In this document: positions 52,695-62,196 of the stretch, piece after piece
Position numbering within the stretch: position 1 is the stretch's first letter
Layout of the letters: every line of letters begins with the position of its first letter
NCBI GenBank assembly: GCA_040396955.1
Contig: JBBAWX010000014.1
Location: forward strand, 1 to 64,000
Origin: UBA965 sp040396955
GTDB lineage: Bacteria > Chloroflexota > Chloroflexia > Chloroflexales > Roseiflexaceae
DNA: 64,000 bases
Reading direction: 5' to 3'
Made by a program: the position numbers and the translations under genes
The notes under the pieces: generated by a model
Database searches by the model: none
Seen by the model: the letters and a program-made list of their open reading frames with translations, nothing else
Told to the model about the DNA's origin: nothing

Positions 52695-53838
52695 TGGGTA
52701 AGTCCATCAATCCGTGGCTTGCGCACACCAAGCACTCCATCAACCCAGAGGCCGATACTTACCCACACAAGCAAGGCCATTACCATTAGCACAAACACCC
52801 GACCAGCCCAGCCACGGCGCCACAATGGGGCAAGCACCGATGCACACCCAATTGCCAGCAACGGGGCGATGGTGTAGATGTAGCGTACTTGGGCCCGTGT
52901 GAGTAGCTCAACCACGAAAAAAACCACTCCCACACCCAGCCAACTCCATGCCACTCGCCCCAGCTGTACAAGTGCCACACCGAGCAACAACCCTACCGCA
53001 AGCAATGGGAAAGGGGTAAAACCGACCTCGAACGCCGTTATGAGGCGCGGCCATGTGTTGGTCAAATTTGGGTCAATCAAGGCACTTTGGCTGCTCCCCA
53101 CGGTGTGCAAAAAAGGAACATAGAGCGGGAGCAACAGGGGAATGAGCATTAAAACGGGAAATGTGCGTTGCCACCACGCCGCCTGCCAACGGTCAGATTC
53201 ACTCAGACGCAATAATGCGTACCAGACGACGGCAACCATCATTTCGCCGATGTGGGTCAATGCAATACCACCGAGACAGACCGCCGCGATATAGGCACCA
53301 CGACGATCTTGACGAACAGTCGCATAGGCAACAATGATTGTAAACACGTGTGCGGTGATTTGTTGCATGAACGACCACCACAACACGGCAGATGAAATCG
53401 GCAGCATCAGAGTGAGGATACCGGCCCACATTGCTACTCTGGCGGATCCAGTGGCGCGACGCACCAACAACCACACGGCAATACCCAGGGCAGTTTCACT
53501 GGTGATAATCAGTGCGTGCATGGCCAGATGATGCCCCAAAAACTGGCTCAACAGATCTGCCACACGGTAGTAGAGCGGGAAAATGATAGAGGTACGCTGA
53601 CCGAACTCGTAGGGGTGCGCTGCGATGGTCCACATACCGCCCGTCGCAAACTGGATGACCCGACGCAGGTGAATGAGATAATCGTGCCCGATGAATGGCG
53701 GATACATGACACCCCATAACCGCATCAGGTACATGCCCACCACAACCGCAAGCAGTGGCATTGGGACACGCCCACGTAATCCCCACACCAGCACCGGCGC
53801 ACAGCTCCATACCAGGGCCGTGCCCATGAGCCAGTCGG
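52691..53838 (-). CDS. multi-pass membrane protein, N-terminus lost in gap
   Basis: At least 380 residues with about nine hydrophobic segments; the frame runs into the N gap, so the true start is missing. The loop P-P-F-I-G-H-D-Y-L-I-H-L-R-R after a TM resembles the acidic first loop of GT-C type glycosyltransferases, but the match is weak. The end overlaps the previous gene by 4 nt (convergent). Family not certain. Confidence 0.6.
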
Positions 53839-53938
53839 NNNNNNNNNNNNNNNNNNNNNNNNNNNNNNNNNNNNNNNNNNNNNNNNNNNNNNNNNNNNNN
53901 NNNNNNNNNNNNNNNNNNNNNNNNNNNNNNNNNNNNNN
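53839..53938. other. assembly gap of 100 N
   Basis: Exactly 100 N of placeholder sequence. It hides the start of the membrane protein at 52691 and the last residues of the AttH-like lipoprotein. Confidence 0.99.
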
Positions 53939-55083
53939 TACCGGTCAGCATAACCGGTCATCTCAAGATAGCCGACACCAGTCAGGGGCTGTGCACCCTG
54001 ACGCCCGTCGACCCGCACCGCACCCTCCCAGTACCGCACTGTGACCTGTAATTCCTGGTCTGCAAGTGCCGGAGTTACGGTGAATTGCATATCGAGTGGC
54101 GCTACCGTGATTTGCCACATCGCCGGATATTGAGCGGCCGTATGCGGACTTTGCCAACTCCCCTGTGGCTGGAAGGTGATATCAGCGCTCTGCAGGCGCA
54201 GCACTTGGCCATCGGCACGCCGATACGAACCACCACTGTATGGATCACTGGTGCCATCACGCCGACGGAGGTGATAAATCATCATATCACTCCCATCTGT
54301 GAAATGGAGAGCAAACCAATCCCAGCCAACCTGATCGGCCGCCAATGCACTCGTACTCCACTCACGGTCCATCCAACTATTCCCTGTGATGGGCATGATT
54401 TCAGTACCGATGCGCAACGTACCGACAGTGGGCATGCGTGTCAGTGAGTAGTAATACGAAGCATTGCCCACACCAGCCGACTTTTGGCTTAGACCGGCAT
54501 CGCCCTGTAACACGGGAGTTTGGCTACTATCGAGAGTGAAATCAAGTGCTACATCGGCGTTGCTGGCCACCACACGCATCGTGCGAACATCGGCATCCTC
54601 ACTAAAGACCTGCCAATCATCGAGCCAAATCCGCCATGGTGTCTGCTGAGCACCAGCGATGCCGATGGCCTCACGACTAAATCGTTCGTCAGCAAAAAAA
54701 CGCTGTCCGCTGATATCACTCACCGCAAGATGCGCCATCCAGGCATAATTGGTGGCCCAGGCTGAGGCAAGTACTGGGCGCTCCGCCTGGATGGCCGAAC
54801 GAAATAGGGTGAACTGGTAGCCGAATTCACGCCCGTCAGCGCTTTGGAGATTACCGGTGAAATACCACCACTCCACTGCAAAGCCTTCGTGAGCCCCATG
54901 ATCAGCTGGAAACGTGAATGCACGCGGAGCATCGGCCACCCGGAAACCACTCGTATCACGACGGGTCATACTTTCAGCAACCGAAAGTTGTGGCGCGCCC
55001 GTGGCCACCGGTCCCCCACAAGCCCCCATGATGACACTCCACACCAACAACACGGACAAACGCATTCCTATCGATGGTCGCAT
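53939..55083 (-). CDS. AttH/CrtC-like lipocalin-fold lipoprotein, C-terminus in gap
   Basis: 381 residues visible. Signal with a Cys in I-M-G-A-C (lipoprotein), then the AttH domain: F-P-A-D-H-G-A-H-x-G-F-x-V-E-W-W-Y-F-T-G-N-L, F-G-Y-Q-F-T-L-F-R, W-M-D-R-E-W-S-T, and near the end G-V-G-Y-L-E-M-T-G-Y. Usual members end soon after this motif, so only a few residues are lost. It follows the FtsX permease and LolD-like ATPase, the AttEFGH layout. ATG 55083 follows TGAGG; ATG 55095 overlaps the permease stop. Confidence 0.85.
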
Positions 55084-55091
55084 GGCATTCC

Positions 55092-57626
55092 TCATTCTTC
55101 ACGCAGAGCAAACGCCGGTGGCACCCGTGCAATGCGCCAGGCGGGTAACACGCCGGCCAAAAGAGCAGCCAGCAAGGCCGTAATAACTGCCTGCCCGTAG
55201 ATGGCGGGTTGCCAGGCAAATTGCAACGTCCACCCAAAGGAAATACGGTTGATGACAAATATGAGCGCCAGGGCCATGAACGTCCCAAGTGGGATGGCAA
55301 TGACACCAGCCACCAATCCCATGAGTCCGGTTTCACTGAGTACCAACTGCCAAAGTTGGCGCGGATCGAGGCCGATGGCGCGGAGCATGCCGAACTCACG
55401 GAGTCGTTCTAGCTGCATGGCGGTCAAGGCTGCCAGAATACCAACAAAGGCCACAATGGTGGCAAGGAGCTGGAGCACGTTGGTCACTGCAAATGTGCGA
55501 TCGAGGATGGCTACCGAGCTTTCACGCAGTGTGCGATTAGAACGCACCATCAGGGCTAGCCCTGGGAATTGCTCACGAATCTGCGTTACCATGATTTCAC
55601 TATCGACCTGGGGCTCCACATACACTCCCAATGAGGACAGCGTCACATCATCGAAAAACTGGCGATACCGCTCAAGCGGCATCATGACCACTCCAAGCTC
55701 AGTCCCATAATCATAAAAGACTCCCGCAATGGGGAAGGCCACGTCGCCGCGGTCGGTTTGTAACGTGAGCGTATCACCGACACCTAGGTTGCGTTTGAGG
55801 GCTAACGGCTCAGAAATAATAATTGCGTCGTTGGCGAAGGCCGGCCAAATCCGTGCAGGGTCGCCCTCGGCCCACAAAAACGTGGCATGATCCGCTGCAG
55901 AAACGTCGAGCGCAATCTGCAAGATGGGCGTTGATTCTGTCTCTAGCAACACACTCCGGTATCGGCGTACCCGCTCGACGCCAGGTAGTTCTGCCACACG
56001 TTCTGCCACCCCGGCCGGCAACGGGGTATCGAGACGATTCGCTGTAATCGAAGGTGCCGAAACAAACACATCGGCGCGAATGGTCGTGGTCAACCAATCA
56101 ACGACCGTCACGCGAAAGCTGGACACCATCAAACCGACCGCAATCGTGACCGCCACCGCAATCATCAAGGCGGCAATGGCGACACCGGTACGACTCAGGG
56201 ATGTCACCACATCACGTACCGCCATCCCTGCAATCAGGCCGAACCCACGGACTGCGAGCGGACGCAGTAGCGCCATCAACCAGACAGTGGCGATGGGTGT
56301 CACCAGCGCTGCTCCGAGGGTAAGAGCCAACAACCCGGCATAACTAAAAAGGATGTTGGGGATGGCCCACATGATGACTCCCCCGAGCAACATCAAGACC
56401 ATACCAAAGCCACCCAACCAAGGAATAATCTGGCGGGTACGTTCTTCGTAGGAAGAACGACGCAACACGGTGCGGGGTGGTGTCTGTGCTGCCTCCCAGG
56501 TGGGAATGGCAAGTGCCACTAGTGATGCCAACAATCCCAGCCCCACCCCTTTCAGAATGGGAGCCGCAGTTACCTGCACTGACGTCACCGCTACCACGAA
56601 GTAAATGTCGTTGATGGTGCGGGCTACGAGCCCAAGTAACAGCTGAGCAAGCCCAATACCGACACCAATACCGACCGCAGTCCCCACCACTCCAATCACG
56701 ACCCCTTCGACGAGCATTAGTATGGCGACTTCGCGCTGTGAAACACCAATACAGCGCAAAATCCCCAGTAGTCCGCGCCGTTGCACGACCGAAAACGTCA
56801 TCGTGTTGTAAATCAAAAACATGCCCACGACGAGTGCCAATAAACTGAGCGCCGTCAAGTTGATTTCGAATGATTTGGTCATCTCGGTCGTACTTTGTGC
56901 CCGCTGTTGTGGAGTTACCATGCGCACACCGGCTGGCAGAGTGGCCGCAATCTGTGATCGTTGCGTGGCATCACTGACGATGAGGTCGATGCGATCGAGG
57001 CGCCCCTCCTTGCCCAACCACACCTGTGCAATCGCAATATCGGTGATGAGCAGATCTCCGAGCGCCTGACTAACCCCGGTACTCGCCGGATCAAGAATAC
57101 CGACGAGTCGCAATGTGTGCGGCGCACCCCCAATCAGTACCGGCAAAGCATCGCCGACACGCAACCCCAGGGCCTCAGCCGTCGTACGACTCACGATGAC
57201 CGCGTTCGGGTCACTGAGCAGCCCAATTAAGGCACTGTCGAACCCGGTGCCAGCCGGTAACACTTCGGGGCGGAACGGTCCCTCGCTGAACGGATCAATG
57301 CCAAGAATTTGCAACGTGCGCGTTGGTGTTCCGACGGTAGTCGCATACCCCTCGACAATGGGGGCACTACGACGCACACCACTCCGCACCCGTACATCGG
57401 TGAAGACCTGCTCCGGAATGCCACTCGGGCCGCCCACGAGTTGATCGGTGGCCTGACCCGTCACCGTTGCTGTCGACAGCAAAAACGCACGTCGTGCGCT
57501 ATCGTTGGCCAGATCAATGGCAATCACGACCGCTACCCCCATGGCCACTCCGATGATTGCCAACAGGGCTTGCCACGGACGCCGCAGCGGCCACCGTAGC
57601 GTACTCAGCCACAAGGTGCGGTTCAT
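55092..57626 (-). CDS. FtsX-like ABC transporter permease (MacB/LolC type, two-module)
   Basis: An 844-aa permease with two FtsX modules: TM1 then a periplasmic MacB-PCD domain, three TM, a spacer, and again TM, periplasmic domain and three TM (D-R-T-F-A-V-T-N-V-L-Q-L-L before the last set). Such transporters transmit force across the membrane for lipoprotein or lipid release rather than classic transport. It overlaps both the ATPase stop and the AttH-like gene, so it is translationally coupled to both. Confidence 0.9.
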   Translation of the reverse strand: MNRTLWLSTLRWPLRRPWQALLAIIGVAMGVAVVIAIDLANDSARRAFLLSTATVTGQATDQLVGGPSGIPEQVFTDVRVRSGVRRSAPIVEGYATTVGTPTRTLQILGIDPFSEGPFRPEVLPAGTGFDSALIGLLSDPNAVIVSRTTAEALGLRVGDALPVLIGGAPHTLRLVGILDPASTGVSQALGDLLITDIAIAQVWLGKEGRLDRIDLIVSDATQRSQIAATLPAGVRMVTPQQRAQSTTEMTKSFEINLTALSLLALVVGMFLIYNTMTFSVVQRRGLLGILRCIGVSQREVAILMLVEGVVIGVVGTAVGIGVGIGLAQLLLGLVARTINDIYFVVAVTSVQVTAAPILKGVGLGLLASLVALAIPTWEAAQTPPRTVLRRSSYEERTRQIIPWLGGFGMVLMLLGGVIMWAIPNILFSYAGLLALTLGAALVTPIATVWLMALLRPLAVRGFGLIAGMAVRDVVTSLSRTGVAIAALMIAVAVTIAVGLMVSSFRVTVVDWLTTTIRADVFVSAPSITANRLDTPLPAGVAERVAELPGVERVRRYRSVLLETESTPILQIALDVSAADHATFLWAEGDPARIWPAFANDAIIISEPLALKRNLGVGDTLTLQTDRGDVAFPIAGVFYDYGTELGVVMMPLERYRQFFDDVTLSSLGVYVEPQVDSEIMVTQIREQFPGLALMVRSNRTLRESSVAILDRTFAVTNVLQLLATIVAFVGILAALTAMQLERLREFGMLRAIGLDPRQLWQLVLSETGLMGLVAGVIAIPLGTFMALALIFVINRISFGWTLQFAWQPAIYGQAVITALLAALLAGVLPAWRIARVPPAFALREE

Positions 57627-58324
57627 ACGCCGACCTCGTGTTGCCCAGGTTCGTCAAGTAAATGCCCGGCTTGGATGCGCACAATGCGGTCGGCACTCTG
57701 AGCCACCTCCCGGCTATGGGTGACCATCAACAGGGCCCGTCCACGGGCACCGGTCAGACGAGTCAGCAACTCGAGCACATGATTCCCGGTTTCCACATCC
57801 AAATTACCGGTCGGCTCATCGGCAAGCACCAACAACGGATCGTGTACCAACGCACGAGCGACGGCTACCCGCTGCTGCTCACCACCCGACAAACGATCGG
57901 GCGCGGTTTGGGCACGGTCAGCAAGACCGACCTCAGCAAGTAACTCCATGGCACGCCGGTGCGCACTCTGCCCCACAATGCCGTTGAGTTCGAGTGGAAG
58001 CAGGACATTTTCGAGTACCGACAACGTAGGCACTAAATTGAAAAATTGGAAGATGAAACCGATTGAGGTGCGTCGAAATCGGGTGCGCTCTTGCTCGCCG
58101 AGTCGGCCAATTTCTTTCCCACCCACCCATACTTCACCACCATTGGCGAAATCGATGCCGCTGATGATGTTGAGCAACGAACTCTTGCCAGAACCACTCT
58201 TGCCGACCAAAGCGACACGCTCGGCAACACCAATACGCATATTGACGCCGTGCAACACGTGCCGGCGTATCTCACCCTCGTCGTACCACTTGTGAATATT
58301 GGTAAGCTCTACGCTTGCATTCAT
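57623..58324 (-). CDS. ABC transporter ATP-binding protein (LolD/MacB type)
   Basis: A 233-aa ATPase with Walker A G-K-S-G-S-G-K-S-S (about 41-49), Q-loop F-Q-F-F-N-L-V-P-T, signature L-S-G-G-E-Q-Q-R and Walker B L-V-L-A-D-E-P-T-G-N-L-D. The F-x-F-Q-x-x-N-L-x-P-T and D-E-P-T-G-N-L-D patterns mark the LolD/MacB family that pairs with FtsX permeases. It overlaps the permease start by ATGA. TGAGGA precedes its ATG. Confidence 0.93.
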   Translation of the reverse strand: MNASVELTNIHKWYDEGEIRRHVLHGVNMRIGVAERVALVGKSGSGKSSLLNIISGIDFANGGEVWVGGKEIGRLGEQERTRFRRTSIGFIFQFFNLVPTLSVLENVLLPLELNGIVGQSAHRRAMELLAEVGLADRAQTAPDRLSGGEQQRVAVARALVHDPLLVLADEPTGNLDVETGNHVLELLTRLTGARGRALLMVTHSREVAQSADRIVRIQAGHLLDEPGQHEVGV

Positions 58325-58396
58325 GATGTATCCTCACCGTGCTATCCATTTCAGCATACCATTGTTTGCGAAAAGATTCACAGAGCAAGAGATGAG

Positions 58397-58425
58397 AAAA
58401 CGCTCACCGTCCCCAACGATGAGCG
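58397..58425 (-). terminator. terminator of the VanW gene
   Basis: On the minus strand CGCTCA pairs with TGAGCG (13-nt loop), followed by four T. Confidence 0.6.
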
Positions 58426-58449
58426 CATTCATGACACAAGGATTCACAA

Positions 58450-59862
58450 TCAGCGAAGCCGCACTCCGGCAGGTGGACTCACTCCCGGCCCGTAGAGCAC
58501 GTAGTCATACCACGGTGCATAACTGGTACGGTAATCATCACTGCGCATCACACTGCCATCGGCGGCGAGGACGGTGCGCTGATAACTGACCCGCATGCCA
58601 CCTCGGCCGGTGACAAGCTGACGGGTGGTGCCACTCGCCAACGTGCGATCATACTGCCAGATGGCCGTGTAGGGACGAGTCACGTTGGAGATAAACGGGC
58701 CAGCATACTGCACGGTGCGTCCATCGGGCACACCCCAAAGCTCCACAGTGAAACGTAGATCGTCGGGCTCGTTGCGCACCACTAGCATCAATGGTGCAGT
58801 GGTATCGTTGATGAAGCGAAAATCGACCGACGGCGACATGACTGCCGCATCAAACCCGGGAATATCTTCGTACGTGGTCACCACATAGGTGTGTGGAACC
58901 CGCTCAGTAATGGGGAAACCGCCGTTGGAGGCCGACCGGAACACCGTGGTAGAAACTTGGCAAATCCCACCGCCTATCACGGTCGACAACTGCCCACCAA
59001 TGATGCCGTAGCCCTCAACAAAATCAGTATCGATGAAATTACTACTCTCAAGAAACGAAAATTCCGCGCCTGCTGGGATTAAAGTGCCATCGATCATCGC
59101 TCCTGCACGCCCAATATTGGTACGTTTGGCCCAGCCAGCACCACGGTACGACGTCGTCGCCGACGCAAGCCGTTGCAAACCGGGAAGTGGTTGCATCAAT
59201 GGTTGTAGATCAGGGCGATCCGCCAACAACTCACGCCCCAGATGACCGAGCGTAATGACGACCTGGTTGCCCGCCAGACGCGCTTCCATGCGGGCACGTT
59301 CGAAGTACTGCACACGCAACACGGTGCCATCGATTTCTTGATAGAACTCTTCAGACAACGGGTACCCGAATATGGGCAATCCGCCATGGGCCATCCAGTA
59401 CGCGCCAAATTCCCCCTTCAAGGAGTGTTGCGTGGCACCAAAATACTGGGCACCTGCGGTCATAGCAGATTCAGCAATCCCAACAAAAGGTGGATTGGCA
59501 CGAGCGTCTGGACTCAGTTGATCGACAAATACGGCACCGAGGCGTCCCAACGTGACGCGGCTCTGTTCGTCATGACCAATGGGCACCTCGAAGCGCGCGC
59601 GTTCGAAGTACTGCACCCGTAAACCACCATCGGAGAAGATGGGCGTAAGTGGCAACCCAAAGATTTCCACACCGCCGTTTTGTTCGTAGTAGAGGCGAAA
59701 GGTGCCGTGTACGTATTGTCCTGTCTCACTGACGTAGAGTACCCCATTTTGTGGTTCATCGGCAGTCACCGTGGTGGCAACGGCATGGGGCACTACACGC
59801 GGGTTGGCCACAGCCGCAGTTAACACGAAAAGGGCCCATAGCCACATTAGTAGACGTTTCAT
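58450..59862 (-). CDS. VanW-family protein with two N-terminal repeats
   Basis: A 470-aa exported protein (N-terminal signal or anchor). Residues about 45-200 hold two copies of a repeat (G-G-x-x-I-F-G-x-P-L-x-x-x-F, then L-R-V-Q-Y-F-E-R-A-R-x-E) common in Chloroflexota surface proteins. The VanW domain follows (about 235-400) with R-T-N-I, I-P-A-G-A-E-F-S-F, G-G-G-I-C-Q-V-S-T-T-V-F. VanW occurs in vancomycin-resistance clusters; its biochemical role is unknown. AGGAGG is 6 nt before the ATG. Confidence 0.88.
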   Translation of the reverse strand: MKRLLMWLWALFVLTAAVANPRVVPHAVATTVTADEPQNGVLYVSETGQYVHGTFRLYYEQNGGVEIFGLPLTPIFSDGGLRVQYFERARFEVPIGHDEQSRVTLGRLGAVFVDQLSPDARANPPFVGIAESAMTAGAQYFGATQHSLKGEFGAYWMAHGGLPIFGYPLSEEFYQEIDGTVLRVQYFERARMEARLAGNQVVITLGHLGRELLADRPDLQPLMQPLPGLQRLASATTSYRGAGWAKRTNIGRAGAMIDGTLIPAGAEFSFLESSNFIDTDFVEGYGIIGGQLSTVIGGGICQVSTTVFRSASNGGFPITERVPHTYVVTTYEDIPGFDAAVMSPSVDFRFINDTTAPLMLVVRNEPDDLRFTVELWGVPDGRTVQYAGPFISNVTRPYTAIWQYDRTLASGTTRQLVTGRGGMRVSYQRTVLAADGSVMRSDDYRTSYAPWYDYVLYGPGVSPPAGVRLR

Positions 59863-59916
59863 ACGTCACCTCCTACAACCATTCGAGTTTGGGGGGTGTA
59901 CGCTGTAATCGGCATA

Positions 59917-59964
59917 CATGTGGCATGTTGAACCCACCTCCCCAGGTGTTCAACGGCTCACATG
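59917..59964. promoter_or_regulatory. long imperfect hairpin upstream of VanW
   Basis: CATGTG, 4-nt mismatch, GTTGAAC, CC bulge, ACCT, loop CCCC, then AGGT, GTTCAAC, 4-nt mismatch and CACATG. In all 17 paired positions. It lies in the 222-nt space between the divergent VanW gene and the C26 hydrolase gene and may be part of the VanW leader. Confidence 0.55.
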
Positions 59965-60085
59965 CATGCATGCAATGACACTAGTACGACGATCCATCAC
60001 TGACTTGGTTCCACAATTCCATAACAAGAGTATAATCTAGAAAGCACCCGTTGTGTTTGTAATTTTTCACAAAGGCAGTTTCCGT

Positions 60086-60847
60086 ATGCACAAACCGAGT
60101 ATTGGTATTGCAGTATCACACTACCCTGTGGGGAATTGGTCCCCCCCCATTGTGGGACACCGATTAGCCTACATTGATGCGGTGTTAGCTGCTGGCGGCG
60201 TCCCCCTGTTATTGCCGCCGGTCACCGCCGAGCATCACGCCGTCCTTGATGCCTACTACGACCATCTCGACGGGCTCATGATTCCGGGAGGTGGCGACAT
60301 CGACCCAAGTTTGTACGGGGCTGAGCGGCACCCAAAGACCGACAACATTATTGCGGCGCGTGACTACAGTGAGCTATACCTCGTACGCAAAGCCGTTGCC
60401 GACGGCAAGCCAGTACTCGGGATTTGTCGGGGCATTCAGATTATCAACGTGGCGTTGGGGGGGACCCTCATTCAAGACATCCCCGATGCCACCGGTGCAC
60501 AGGCCCACAATGAATCGGCCACCCGCGAGAATTGGCAGCACATGGCGCACCCCATGCATCTCGATGCTGATTCGCAGTTGGCCCGCATGCTCGGCACCGA
60601 CGTTATCCCGGTGAATTCACTGCATCACCAAGCGCTCGATGTGATTGGTAGCGGATTGCGGGTGGTCGCTCGCTCAGACGACGGCATTGTAGAGGCCATC
60701 GAAGGAAGTGCCCACAATTTCATCGTGGCAGTGCAATGCCACCCTGAGACGTTGCAATCCACTGCAGACCCTCGCTGGCAAGGGATGTTCCAGGCGTTTG
60801 TGGAGCGCGCCAGTGCCTATGCCGCACAGCAAAGCCTACGCAAGTAA
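60086..60847 (+). CDS. peptidase C26 / gamma-glutamyl-GABA hydrolase-like protein (first copy)
   Basis: A 253-aa class I glutamine-amidotransferase-like hydrolase. The nucleophile elbow is G-I-C-R-G-I-Q (Cys about 113), the early P-G-G-G-D-I-D-P loop, V-N-S-L-H-H-Q and V-Q-C-H-P-E (catalytic His-Glu) follow. Homologues cleave gamma-glutamyl-GABA in putrescine use or related gamma-glutamyl amides. ATG 60086 has AAAGG upstream; a TATAAT lies at 60031-60036. A paralogue lies at 61368-62102. Confidence 0.87.
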   Translation: MHKPSIGIAVSHYPVGNWSPPIVGHRLAYIDAVLAAGGVPLLLPPVTAEHHAVLDAYYDHLDGLMIPGGGDIDPSLYGAERHPKTDNIIAARDYSELYLVRKAVADGKPVLGICRGIQIINVALGGTLIQDIPDATGAQAHNESATRENWQHMAHPMHLDADSQLARMLGTDVIPVNSLHHQALDVIGSGLRVVARSDDGIVEAIEGSAHNFIVAVQCHPETLQSTADPRWQGMFQAFVERASAYAAQQSLRK

Positions 60848-60856
60848 CGCATCGCC

Positions 60857-61318
60857 ATGAACAACGGTATTCACGTCATTTCGTTGCCTGCGTTCACGCT
60901 CACCGGCAAACAGCTCCTCGCCACCCCCATGTCGCCGACCATCATGCAACTGTGGGGTAGCTTCGCAGGAGAGATGCCCCGTATTCACGGGCGCACAGAA
61001 CCGCATATCGCCTATGGAGGGATGCGCAACTACGACGTAGGAACACAGACCTTCGAGTACATGGCAGGGGTAGCCGTACGTGCGGATGCAACACCACTCA
61101 GCGGGCATCAATGCTGGCACGTACCGGCATCGAGCTATGCGATGAGTCGCGCTTGTATTGCGACCATTGGCCAAGTGATGGATGAGATCCACCAGTGGAT
61201 TCACGCATCCGCATATGTGCACAGTGCGGAGCCGTCATTCGAACGCTATGGTACGGACTTCCGTGGTGGCGTCCACGACCCTATCGACATTCTTGTGGCC
61301 GTGAAATCACAGGTCTAG
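60857..61318 (+). CDS. GyrI-like / AraC-type effector-binding domain protein
   Basis: A 153-aa single-domain protein with the effector-binding fold of AraC-type regulators and GyrI: Y-G-G-M-R-N-Y-D (about 53-60), F-E-Y-M-A-G-V-A-V, W-H-V-P-A-S-S-Y-A and the closing F-E-R-Y-G-T-D-F. It has no DNA-binding domain, so it probably binds a small ligand or another protein. It lies 9 nt after the first C26 hydrolase, in one operon with the second. Confidence 0.78.
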   Translation: MNNGIHVISLPAFTLTGKQLLATPMSPTIMQLWGSFAGEMPRIHGRTEPHIAYGGMRNYDVGTQTFEYMAGVAVRADATPLSGHQCWHVPASSYAMSRACIATIGQVMDEIHQWIHASAYVHSAEPSFERYGTDFRGGVHDPIDILVAVKSQV

Positions 61319-61367
61319 CCAGCCAGATTTTCATTCCTTTTTACAGCACCACAGAGGAGCACACATC

Positions 61368-62102
61368 ATGACCAAACGACCTGTCATCGGCATTCCATGC
61401 ACCCACTCACGCGACGATTGGGGCACCACCGCCTCTGGCAACTCCAACACCTACCTCAAAGCCATCGAGCAAGCAGGTGGTGTCCCGTTGTTGCTACCCC
61501 TATCAGAGAGTCAGGTCATGCTTGACCAACTCTACGATTTAATTGATGGGCTTTTGTTGGCCGGTGGAGTTGACATCAACCCGGACCAATACGGTCACGC
61601 ACACCACCCGGAGCTCGGCGAGACCAGCCCGTTACAAGACCACAGCGAGATCTACCTGACACGCAAAGCCTTCCAAGACGGCAAACCGGTGCTGGGGATT
61701 TGTCGTGGGCACCAGATGCTCAACGTGGCGCTTGGTGGCACTCTCTACCAAGACATCCCGAGCGAGATTCCAGGTGCCCTCGATCATAGTTTTTCGGCGA
61801 AAGCCAAGGATGGCTCAGTGTTGGCACACGACATCCAAATAAACGAAGAGAGCTGGTTGGCCGAGGTGCTTGAACAGACCATCATCAAAACGAACACCAT
61901 GCATCATCAGGCGGTCCGCGATATCGCGCCGGGGTTCAAGGTGGTTGGCACGAGTAGCGATGGTGTGGTCGAAGTCATCCAATCCGAGGGTGAGCATTTC
62001 GCCGTGGGTATTCAGTCGCACCCCGAAGAACTCTGGAACACGACCGAACCACGCTGGCAACGTCTCTTTGCGGCCTACGTGGCCGAGGTCGCTAAAGCCT
62101 AA
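61368..62102 (+). CDS. peptidase C26 / gamma-glutamyl-GABA hydrolase-like protein (second copy)
   Basis: A 244-aa paralogue of the protein at 60086-60847. It has the same L-A-G-G-V-D-I-N-P loop, G-I-C-R-G-H-Q nucleophile elbow (Cys about 109), N-T-M-H-H-Q and Q-S-H-P-E motifs. The two copies are clearly diverged, with only the motifs and short stretches in common, so they probably differ in substrate. GAGGAG precedes the ATG; a hairpin closes the operon. Confidence 0.87.
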   Translation: MTKRPVIGIPCTHSRDDWGTTASGNSNTYLKAIEQAGGVPLLLPLSESQVMLDQLYDLIDGLLLAGGVDINPDQYGHAHHPELGETSPLQDHSEIYLTRKAFQDGKPVLGICRGHQMLNVALGGTLYQDIPSEIPGALDHSFSAKAKDGSVLAHDIQINEESWLAEVLEQTIIKTNTMHHQAVRDIAPGFKVVGTSSDGVVEVIQSEGEHFAVGIQSHPEELWNTTEPRWQRLFAAYVAEVAKA

Positions 62103-62133
62103 ACCGCACCATCATACATCCCTGCGCAACCCG

Positions 62134-62167
62134 ACATGCCCTCCGTGCCGAAGCACGGAGGGCATGT
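62134..62167. terminator. hairpin after the C26 operon
   Basis: ACATGCCCTCCGTGC pairs perfectly with GCACGGAGGGCATGT (15 bp) around loop CGAA, between convergent genes. No T tract. Confidence 0.7.
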
Positions 62168-62196
62168 GCATGGTACAGGGTAGCCAAGCGAGGGTG

